Source: RGIG2560 sp964418385
GTDB lineage: Bacteria; Patescibacteriota; Microgenomatia; UBA1400; PJMF01
Assembly (NCBI GenBank): GCA_964418385.1
Contig: CAYQLH010000009.1
Span: 1 to 19,403, forward strand
Direction of reading: 5' to 3'
Length of the DNA stretch: 19,403 bases
Shown here: positions 13,212 to 19,403 of the stretch, piece by piece
Layout of the letters: every line of letters begins with the position of its first letter
Numbering within the stretch: the first letter of the stretch is position 1
The notes under the pieces: model-generated
Told to the model about the DNA's origin: nothing
Seen by the model: the letters and a program-made list of their open reading frames with translations, nothing else
Databases searched by the model: none
Position numbers and translations under genes: made by a program

Positions 13212-14642
13212 TTATTTCAGCAGTCTCTCCAGTTCATCCATTTCTTTGCCGATTTGCTTCTCAATTTCTCTCATATTTGCCAAAATTTCGGATGTTGGTG
13301 GATATTCAACTTTCTCATATTTAACCTCTTTGTATTTATTGATTGAGAGATCATAATTATTTTTGACAATATCTTGCTTGTCGACGAAGAATGATTGCTC
13401 GCTACGCGCTCGATTTTTTTCACCAGCCAAGTTTTTATATCTTGCAAGAATATCTGGGATATCGCTTGTTTTAAGCTGGGTTCGTTTGTCATCCAGGCTA
13501 TAACCGTCTGATTTCATGTCATAAAACCAGACTTGGTCAGTTTTCTCATTTCTAGAATTGGTAAAAACAAGAACCGCTGTGGAAACGCCAGCATAAGGTT
13601 TAAAAACGCCTGAAGGCATGGAAATCACTGCCAAGAGTTTTTTGTTGTCCACAATTTCTTGGCGCAACTGTTTGTGCGCTTTACTGCTGCCAAAAAGAAC
13701 GCCATCGGGAACAATGACAGCGGCACGACCGTTTGGTTTTAAATGGGAGGCAATGTAGTCTACAAATAAAAGTTCTGCTTTTTTTGATTGGAAACTAAAT
13801 TTCCGGTGCGGCTGGATGCCACCCTTTGGCGTCATGAATGGCGGATTGGCAACGATGACGTCGTAGCGATCGTCCCAATAATCTTCTGAACTCAAAGTAT
13901 CATGTTCGATGATATGCGGTGATTTGAAACCATGAAGAAAAAGGTTGACGCGTGCGATCCGGGTCATATTTGGTTCAATATCAAATCCATAAAAATTGTG
14001 ATGTATTTTTTCGATGTCTTCGCTGTTGAGGCGCTCTTTGTCAATGTATTTCTTCTTGATCCAATTGTAAGCAGATATGAGGAAGCCTGCAGTACCACAA
14101 GCGGGATCTAAGATTTTGTCAGATTTTCCTGGATCGATAAGTTCGATCATCATTTCAATAATGTGGCGAGGCGTGCGAAATTGACCAAGGTCTTTAGCTG
14201 CACCCATTACGGACAATAAATATTCGTATGCGTCACCAATTGCATCTCCAGAATCAAATTCAATTTTATCGATTTCTTTTAAAAAGAGCTTGAGCGTTGT
14301 TGAATCAGTAAAACTCAGTGTGGCACCATTGAAAATCTCGCGAAAAAGAGGAGGAATATTGGGATTGCGACTCATTTTTTCTAGGGCATTGCGGTAAAAA
14401 ATCACTTGATCAGCACCGGTCAGCGTGGGGCTCATGAGATTGTGCCAACTGTATTTTTCGTATTCGCCAGCAAAATAAGCTCGTTTGCCACCAAGTTTAA
14501 CTGATCTGTCATCCGTATAGGTCATAAATTTATAAAGAAGAGCAAACGAAATAGTATCGACTTGTGCAATAGGGCTGGGCAGTTTGCCCACGAGAATGTC
14601 GCGGGAATTATCGATGATTTGTTTAAATTGAGTATAGTCCAT
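13212..14642 (-). CDS. hsdM: Type I restriction-modification DNA methyltransferase subunit HsdM
   Basis: This 476-residue N6-adenine methyltransferase subunit pairs with HsdS to modify DNA and with HsdR to restrict it. The N-terminal helical domain covers about 1-150. GQFRTPR at 153-159 precedes the SAM-binding motif I DPACGTAGF at 179-187; the catalytic motif IV is NPPF at 266-269. GVSTAVLVF around 362-370 is also typical of HsdM. The C-terminus is a charged coiled coil (ILANMREIEKQIGKEMDELERLL) that contacts HsdS. Its ATG is 2 nt past the hsdR stop, indicating translational coupling. It is about as long as family members (roughly 480-530). Confidence 0.96.
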   Translation of the reverse strand: MDYTQFKQIIDNSRDILVGKLPSPIAQVDTISFALLYKFMTYTDDRSVKLGGKRAYFAGEYEKYSWHNLMSPTLTGADQVIFYRNALEKMSRNPNIPPLFREIFNGATLSFTDSTTLKLFLKEIDKIEFDSGDAIGDAYEYLLSVMGAAKDLGQFRTPRHIIEMMIELIDPGKSDKILDPACGTAGFLISAYNWIKKKYIDKERLNSEDIEKIHHNFYGFDIEPNMTRIARVNLFLHGFKSPHIIEHDTLSSEDYWDDRYDVIVANPPFMTPKGGIQPHRKFSFQSKKAELLFVDYIASHLKPNGRAAVIVPDGVLFGSSKAHKQLRQEIVDNKKLLAVISMPSGVFKPYAGVSTAVLVFTNSRNEKTDQVWFYDMKSDGYSLDDKRTQLKTSDIPDILARYKNLAGEKNRARSEQSFFVDKQDIVKNNYDLSINKYKEVKYEKVEYPPTSEILANMREIEKQIGKEMDELERLLK

Positions 14643-14644
14643 AT

Positions 14645-17191
14645 TTAATCCTGGATTCTTAATTTTCCAACATTGATATAATCCTTGATATAGTTCACAA
14701 TTTGACTAATTCTATCGCTACCGAGTCTGTCTAGTTGATCAAGTGTAACAGAGCCAAAACCCGCCAAGAGACTGAAGGCACCATCGTCAATTGCCGCTGC
14801 AACTTTATTATTGGTAATATAGGCGTCAAATAATTCAAAAGCGTCATGGTATGCTTGTCCCACTAGCTCTTCACTCAGTTTTTTATCAACTATAAATTCG
14901 TCAAATTTCTGTTGGATGTATTGTGCTTTTGTCAAGGGTTGTTTGTTATTCATAATCAAATCTAAGATCTCACGAAGATCCAAGCGACGATCTAAATTGA
15001 AAATTTTGCGAATTTTTTCTGGAGTCATGAAAAACTTAGGTTTATCTTCGCCAAGAATTTCAGTTCTAAGGTAATTGAGTGCTTCATCGATATTGCCATT
15101 GTTGTAGAGTTTGACGAATTCCTCATTTGATTTAACTTCGTCTTGGAAACTGCGGAACATTTCTCGATCTACGCGCATACCTTCTTTGCCAACGATAGTT
15201 TGGTCAAGATTTTGCAGCTCGTCGTCTTCACCAAGTTCGACGCCGCGAGTAATTGTGACTGTGGGCGCATCGCTATTTGAAGAATTGATGGCGGCAGTCA
15301 TTGATTTGAGCGTTTTAGCAGGCATTACCAATGGGGCATTGTAATCATATTTTTCTTCAAAATACTCACAGACAGCGAAAAAGTCAATAATTCTAAAATT
15401 TTCTTTTTTAATTTCTGTAATCTGCTCGTCATTTTCGTAGTCGACATATTTAAACGTATGCAAACGTGTACCGCGACCTTTCATTTGAATAAAATCAGAA
15501 GGACTAAAAACTGGTCGCATAAAAACAACGTTGAGTAAATCGGCGCAATCATAGCCTGTAGTCATCATGCCGACTGTGACCGCTACTCGAGTGCGACTGC
15601 TTTCATAATCTGGTAACCACCGGGTGTGCCCGCGCAAGTTGTTTTCGGAGAAATTAATTGAAAACTGTTGAGCATCGTGAACATTACTGGTGATCTGGAT
15701 GGCAAAATCAGAATTGTACTTACCAGGGAATTGTTCCATGGCAATTTGATTGAGCAGTTGCACAATTTTTTCTGCATGTTTTTGACTGACAGTAAAAATA
15801 ATTGTTTTACCAATTTCTTCCGATAGTGGATCCCGAGCGGCATATTTCATGAAAGTATCACAAAAAACGCGATTGGTTTCTTCGTTAAAGAACGTTTTTT
15901 CAAAATCTCTAATACCAAATCTTTCATCCACGTCTTTGTCATCAATGGTACGATGAAAAGCATATCCTTCATCGGCTAAAAGTTGGGAAGTGATATTTGT
16001 CCGGGCATCAAAAATGATTGGATTGACCAAAAAAGGACCATCAGGATCATTAACGCCATCTTTAAGATCATACCGAAAAGTGGGTTGGCTTGATTCACAA
16101 CCGAAAGTCCGATAAGTATCGAGAAGTTCTCGGCGTTCAAATTCTTTTTCTGAGTTGGCTTCTTGTTTTAAATTTTTGAGAAAATCCTTGGGAGTTGCCG
16201 TCAGACCAATTTTGTAACCGGTAAAATACTCAAAAACTGCTCGCGCGTTTCCACCGATTGAACGATGCGCTTCGTCCGAAATGAGTAAATCAAAATCATT
16301 GGGGCTAAAATCGCGATAACGACCACTTGCCAGGAGCGATTGAACTGTGCTGATAACAACGTCCGCTGTTTTCCAATTATCGCGATCTTCTTTCCAAACT
16401 TTGATAACGTAATCTTTGCCAATGGATTGATTAAATGCTTTTTTGGCTTGATTTTCGAGTTCAATTCTATCTACCAAGAAAAGGATTCTTTGCGCATTGC
16501 CAGTTTTTAAAAAGAGCTTAATAATGGCAGCACAAGTGAGTGTTTTACCAGTACCTGTTGCCATTTCTAATAAGAATCGTTTTTTGCCGTTGCGTGCTGA
16601 TTTCTGGACAGCTTTAATTGCTTCAATTTGATAATTGCGCAAGATTTTCAGCTTGTTTTTTTCGATAAATTCTTCGCGAGTGTCTTCATTGACATAATCT
16701 GGATGGGTTTTAATTTCTGGCATTTGAGATTCAGCAATGTATGTGCTCGAGATTTCTTCATTGGCTAACGCCTCAGCGTCTGGTACCCACTTTTTTTCTT
16801 CTTCAAGAGAGTTAAGCGTTGGAAAACTACTGATTGGCTCTGGATTGCCAAATTGCATATCCCACAGGTAATGAGTGTTGCCATTGCTGAGAATTACATA
16901 GCGAATGTGAAGCGAATTGGCGTAGTCACGTGCTTGTTCTTTGGCAGAAAGAGGGGAAATGCTCTCACGTTTTGCTTCAAGCACAGCAATTGGTTTTTGA
17001 TTTGAATCGAGAAGAAGATAATCAATGAAACCTTTCTTGCTGTTTGCGAAGTCATCATCAAGATGATTCATTTCAACTTTATTTTCTACATCAACGTTGG
17101 CAGGACCATTTTCGTTGTCGAGTAATCTCCACCCAGCATTGGTAAGTAATTGATTGATTTTGAGACGTGCTTTGGCTTCTTTTATTGACAT
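14645..17191 (-). CDS. hsdR: Type I restriction endonuclease/translocase subunit HsdR
   Basis: This 848-residue motor and nuclease subunit of the type I complex resembles the EcoEI-like class. The PD-(D/E)XK nuclease lies at the N-terminus, with D57 and E72-A-K74. Superfamily 2 helicase motifs follow: Walker A ATGTGKT at 211-217, DEAH at 306-309, TATP at 331-334, the TTGYD and MRP region in the second RecA lobe, and QMKGRGTRLH as motif VI. A helical C-terminal domain for assembly on the methylase ends in KDYINVGKLRIQD. It is the first gene of the hsdR-hsdM-bro-hsdS unit. The minus-strand TGTGGTATAAA box at 17202-17212 lies 10 nt upstream of the start, so the leader is very short, although GGGGGAAAT precedes the ATG. 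One sampled line counts 43% GC, between the flanks and the AT-rich distal genes. Confidence 0.96.
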   Translation of the reverse strand: MSIKEAKARLKINQLLTNAGWRLLDNENGPANVDVENKVEMNHLDDDFANSKKGFIDYLLLDSNQKPIAVLEAKRESISPLSAKEQARDYANSLHIRYVILSNGNTHYLWDMQFGNPEPISSFPTLNSLEEEKKWVPDAEALANEEISSTYIAESQMPEIKTHPDYVNEDTREEFIEKNKLKILRNYQIEAIKAVQKSARNGKKRFLLEMATGTGKTLTCAAIIKLFLKTGNAQRILFLVDRIELENQAKKAFNQSIGKDYVIKVWKEDRDNWKTADVVISTVQSLLASGRYRDFSPNDFDLLISDEAHRSIGGNARAVFEYFTGYKIGLTATPKDFLKNLKQEANSEKEFERRELLDTYRTFGCESSQPTFRYDLKDGVNDPDGPFLVNPIIFDARTNITSQLLADEGYAFHRTIDDKDVDERFGIRDFEKTFFNEETNRVFCDTFMKYAARDPLSEEIGKTIIFTVSQKHAEKIVQLLNQIAMEQFPGKYNSDFAIQITSNVHDAQQFSINFSENNLRGHTRWLPDYESSRTRVAVTVGMMTTGYDCADLLNVVFMRPVFSPSDFIQMKGRGTRLHTFKYVDYENDEQITEIKKENFRIIDFFAVCEYFEEKYDYNAPLVMPAKTLKSMTAAINSSNSDAPTVTITRGVELGEDDELQNLDQTIVGKEGMRVDREMFRSFQDEVKSNEEFVKLYNNGNIDEALNYLRTEILGEDKPKFFMTPEKIRKIFNLDRRLDLREILDLIMNNKQPLTKAQYIQQKFDEFIVDKKLSEELVGQAYHDAFELFDAYITNNKVAAAIDDGAFSLLAGFGSVTLDQLDRLGSDRISQIVNYIKDYINVGKLRIQD

Positions 17192-17201
17192 ATTTCCCCC
17201 G

Positions 17202-17214
17202 TTTATACCACAAA
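17202..17214 (-). promoter_or_regulatory. Promoter of the hsdR-hsdM operon
   Basis: The minus strand reads TTTTGTGGTATAAA, one base off the TATAAT of the resident motif. The predicted start is near 17195, leaving a leader of only a few bases before the ATG at 17191. Confidence 0.65.
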
Positions 17215-17359
17215 ATGCGAAAAATGCAAATAAATCATTGTAATTAGTTAGAAATGAAGGGTTGTTAATGACAGGAAATGTCGATTGTTGTCATGACTTT
17301 CAGTTAAAACTCATGCGCGATTTTTAGCGCTCAAGCGTCTTTTCTTCTTGATTGTGTGG

Positions 17360-17365
17360 TATAAT
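17360..17365 (+). promoter_or_regulatory. Extended -10 promoter of the Mur-ligase gene
   Basis: TTGTGTGGTATAAT: a perfect TATAAT at 17360-17365 with the TGn extension, divergent from the hsdR promoter. The predicted start is near 17372. GGGAG (17372-17376) then lies at the very 5' end of the transcript, 5 nt before the ATG at 17382. No clear -35 hexamer is seen. Confidence 0.75.
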
Positions 17366-17381
17366 ACACTTGGGAGTGAGC

Positions 17382-18704
17382 ATGGAAGCGTTTAAGAAAA
17401 CATTTTACTTGATCTTGGCGAAGTGGTTCGCGCTGTGGGCGCGGCTGGCGCTGGCGATTTGGAAACCAGAGATCGTGGTGATTAGCGGCTCCAGTGGCAA
17501 AACGAGTCTTTTTTATTTGCTGGAAGCGCAGCTGGGCGAGCGAGCGGAGTTTGCGCATGACGCCAACTCGGCGTATGGAATTCCGTTTGACATTTTGGGT
17601 TTGGAGCGACACAGTTACGCGCTGAGCGAGTGGCCGTGGCTTTTTTTGCAGGCACCGTTTAAAATCACCAATGGCAAAAAACGACGGAAAATCTACGTGG
17701 TGGAAGCGGACGCGGAGCGGCCAGGTGAGGCAGAGTTTATCCAGAAGCTATTGCGACCGCAAATTGTGGCCATTACCAATGTTTACCAGACGCACGCGCT
17801 CTTTTTTGACAAGCTGGTGGCGGAGGGTAAATATCCAGCGGCGCTGCCGGCGATTGCAGATGAATTTGTCAAGTATTTGCGCGGCGCGGACAAGTTGGCT
17901 TTGATCAACGCTGACAGTCAACCGCTTTTTGAAGCGGTGGAGCGAGCGGAGCTTGCGGATGCGGTGCGGGCGCATTTGGTGTATTTGCAAGCGGCGGATT
18001 ATCTGCGTTCTTACCAGGTGACAGCAGCGGGAACAGAGTTTGATATCAACGGTCAGAAATACGTTTTCCCTTATCTTTTACCGCGGGAGATGGCGGTGAG
18101 TATTGAAATCACGCGTCAGATTTGTGAGGCGCTGGGAGTGCGTATACGGCGCGATTTTGATAATTACTATTTACCGCCTGGACGCAGTAGTGTGTTGCGG
18201 GGAGTTAAAAACACCACGCTGGTGGACTCGACGTACAATGCCAATTACGGTTCAGCGGTGGCGATGCTGGATGCTTTTCAGCAATTTCCTGGCGAGCACA
18301 AATGGCTGGTACTAGGGGAGTTTCGCGATCAGGGGCGAGAAGCGCGCGGTCAGCATGAAGCTTTGGCACAGTATATTATCGATCATTGGCGTGCGAGCGT
18401 AGAAATGGTGGTGCTGATTTCACCGGAAATGCAAGAGTGGGTGTATCCGCAGCTGCGACAGTGGCTCTCGGTGATGCGAGTGCAGTCTTTTACCGAAACA
18501 AGCGACGCGGGCGTGTGGATCAAACAAAACCTCAAAGGCGGAGAGACGATTTTGCTTAAAGGTTCACAAGGACGACACTTGGAAGGAATTGTGGAAGGCT
18601 TGCTGGCAGACCAAGCAGATGTGGCAAAATTGCCGCGGCGCAAAGATGTTTTTCGAGCAAAACAAGAGGAAACAGTAGTTAAAATGGCAAAGGTGGCACT
18701 ATGA
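17382..18704 (+). CDS. MurF-like Mur ligase family protein
   Basis: This 440-residue ATP-dependent ligase has the Mur ligase central and C-terminal domains. The P-loop is GSSGKTS at 36-42 (MurF usually GTNGKTT). VVEADAERPGE at 106-116 parallels the MurF metal-binding ELG..HPGE block, ITNVYQTH at 131-138 the ITNVGPAH block, and STYNAN at 283-288 the DSYNAN block. LGEF at 311-314 and GSQGRHLE near 396-403 match C-terminal domain motifs. The UDP-MurNAc-binding N-terminal domain of true MurF is missing; a hydrophobic, basic stretch (residues 7-28) takes its place and may bind the membrane. It may act on a lipid-linked substrate or another amide ligation, so MurF itself is not claimed. The start is ATG 17382, because a longer TTG start would overlap the promoter. 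The stop overlaps the next ATG by 4 nt. Confidence 0.85.
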   Translation: MEAFKKTFYLILAKWFALWARLALAIWKPEIVVISGSSGKTSLFYLLEAQLGERAEFAHDANSAYGIPFDILGLERHSYALSEWPWLFLQAPFKITNGKKRRKIYVVEADAERPGEAEFIQKLLRPQIVAITNVYQTHALFFDKLVAEGKYPAALPAIADEFVKYLRGADKLALINADSQPLFEAVERAELADAVRAHLVYLQAADYLRSYQVTAAGTEFDINGQKYVFPYLLPREMAVSIEITRQICEALGVRIRRDFDNYYLPPGRSSVLRGVKNTTLVDSTYNANYGSAVAMLDAFQQFPGEHKWLVLGEFRDQGREARGQHEALAQYIIDHWRASVEMVVLISPEMQEWVYPQLRQWLSVMRVQSFTETSDAGVWIKQNLKGGETILLKGSQGRHLEGIVEGLLADQADVAKLPRRKDVFRAKQEETVVKMAKVAL

Positions 18705-19237
18705 AAAGTGTACAGGAAATCAAGAGCGAAATTAAGGCTTTGGGCCGAGTAAGCCTGTGGGGAGTGGGTAAAGAGCTGAAAGAATTGCATTATAAATTGT
18801 TGGAAGATGAGCATATTGCCGGTTTGTGCCGCGCATTTAGTCAGTCGACAATTGTCTTGCTAGTAGCGACAGATAGGCGGCTGATTATTATGGACAGTTT
18901 TACGTTTTACGGCACGGATCACAAGGATATTTCATATATGCAAATCTCGGGCGTGGATTATAATACACGGCTGTTTTTTGGGAAAATTATTATTGAAGAC
19001 CAGACTGGGCGTAATTTTTTTGACTACGCGTTGACAAGGGATTTGCGCCGGTTTGTCAATATTTTGCTAGAGAGGGTGAATGCTTATCGTGACCGGATGG
19101 TGGTGAATGCGCCACCAGCGAAAATGGAAGGTGCCATGGTGGCAGATGAAATCGAAAAATTGTGGGATTTAAAGGAAAAAGGGGTCTTGACACAGGGAGA
19201 ATTTGAACAGCGTAAGCGTAAGCTCCTGGAAAAATAA
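18701..19237 (+). CDS. PH-like domain protein with C-terminal SHOCT domain, 178 aa
   Basis: The body (about 35-128) reads as a bacterial PH-like domain of the YokE/bPH type: strands with TIVLLVATDRRLIIMD at 50-65, YMQISGVDY at 79-87 and LFFGKIIIED at 91-100, then an amphipathic helix RRFVNILLERVNAY at 116-129. The last 30 residues, EIEKLWDLKEKGVLTQGEFE, form a SHOCT domain, a short helical hairpin common at protein C-termini and thought to mediate oligomerisation. No membrane segment is seen. Its ATG overlaps the stop of the Mur-ligase gene (ATGA), so the two are translationally coupled and probably work in the same process. The function itself is unknown. Confidence 0.82.
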   Translation: MKSVQEIKSEIKALGRVSLWGVGKELKELHYKLLEDEHIAGLCRAFSQSTIVLLVATDRRLIIMDSFTFYGTDHKDISYMQISGVDYNTRLFFGKIIIEDQTGRNFFDYALTRDLRRFVNILLERVNAYRDRMVVNAPPAKMEGAMVADEIEKLWDLKEKGVLTQGEFEQRKRKLLEK

Positions 19238-19285
19238 ACGAATTTAACCCGAAAATATACCGAAAATACGTAAAATAGTGATATA

Positions 19286-19315
19286 AAAATTACCCTGATT
19301 TGTCAGGGTAATTTT
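19286..19315. terminator. Bidirectional intrinsic terminator
   Basis: AAAATTACCCTGA, a 4-nt TTTG loop, and TCAGGGTAATTTT form a perfect 13-bp stem flanked by A and T runs that serve as U-tracts in either direction. It lies 48 nt after the PH-SHOCT stop. Confidence 0.9.
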
Positions 19316-19318
19316 GGC

Positions 19319-19342
19319 TTTGTACTCCCTGTGGAGTACAAA
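19319..19342. repeat. Perfect palindrome, copy 2 of a two-copy repeat
   Basis: TTTGTACTCC, a CTGT loop and GGAGTACAAA form a perfect 10-bp stem. It shares its first 18 bases with the element at 5538-5560. It lies 3 nt after the bidirectional terminator. Confidence 0.75.
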
Positions 19343-19356
19343 AATTTCCCGAAAAT

Positions 19357-19401
19357 TTAGAGAGTTTGGTAACTCAAAGTGACGTAGTAGGTGTAGGTCG
19401 A
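19357..19401 (-). CDS. Possible 3' end of a minus-strand gene
   Basis: One minus-strand frame reads STYTYYVTLSYQTL and then TAA at 19357-19359, the kind of aromatic, beta-strand-like ending common in exported proteins. The bidirectional terminator between it and the PH-SHOCT gene would suit a convergent gene here. Fourteen codons are too few to be sure. Confidence 0.35.
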   Translation of the reverse strand, partial: STYTYYVTLSYQTL

Positions 19402-19403
19402 CT

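Noticed and set aside
17352..17381. Upstream TTG start for the Mur-ligase gene
   Set aside because: The extension overlaps the -10 at 17360-17365; ATG 17382 follows GGGAG at proper spacing.
1..19403. CRISPR array, transposase, integrase, rRNA
   Set aside because: No regularly spaced repeats, no transposase or recombinase motifs and no rRNA-like sequence were seen. A recombinase could still be hidden in the N gap.

Overview
The window reads as a piece of a small, gene-dense bacterial genome that uses the standard bacterial code (TGA ends the Mur-ligase gene at 18702-18704). Several traits point to the Patescibacteria/CPR radiation, with Saccharibacteria my best guess. These are a threonyl-tRNA synthetase lacking the TGS domain, very short 5' leaders, single-pass membrane proteins with long disordered cytoplasmic tails, and a solitary MurF-like ligase paired with a PH-SHOCT protein. 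This placement is inferred from gene style; no rRNA is present to confirm it.

Layout. Positions 1-901 hold, on the minus strand, the 5' part of a KamA/EpmB-type radical SAM aminomutase, tRNA-Pro(CGG) and tRNA-Lys(CTT). Next come queH (899-1528) and an unknown 174-residue protein (1591-2115) with its own terminator. A divergent promoter region leads to thrS (2256-4058, plus), which ends in a strong terminator. A CaCA-family cation exchanger (4193-5167, minus) and tRNA-Trp (5240-5313, minus) follow. After a gene-free AT-rich stretch come mscL (5662-6129) and two plus-strand genes for large-tailed single-pass membrane proteins (6206-8599 and 8661-9668).

From about 9.9 to 17.2 kb is a defence island, all on the minus strand. 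In transcription order it is hsdR, hsdM, a Bro-N/DinD-like gene, hsdS, the first codons of an unknown gene, a 10-N assembly gap, the 3' end of a second hsdS, and abiH. The island is AT-richer than its flanks, most of all in abiH. At its left edge an intact plus-strand promoter leads into an ORF start that runs out against abiH, which may mark the insertion point. At 17382-19237 the resident, GC-richer style resumes with a MurF-like ligase overlapping a PH-SHOCT gene. The window closes with a bidirectional terminator, a palindrome also found at 5538, and possibly the 3' end of a minus-strand gene.

How it fits together. The left part is dominated by translation functions: tRNAs, ThrRS, queuosine maturation and probable EF-P modification. 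The middle is envelope and ion homeostasis: mechanosensitive channel, exchanger and surface-facing proteins. The island is a type I restriction-modification system carrying extra specificity and abortive-infection modules. Many genes share an extended -10 element, TGTGGTATAAT, placed so close to the start codon that several transcripts must be leaderless or nearly so.
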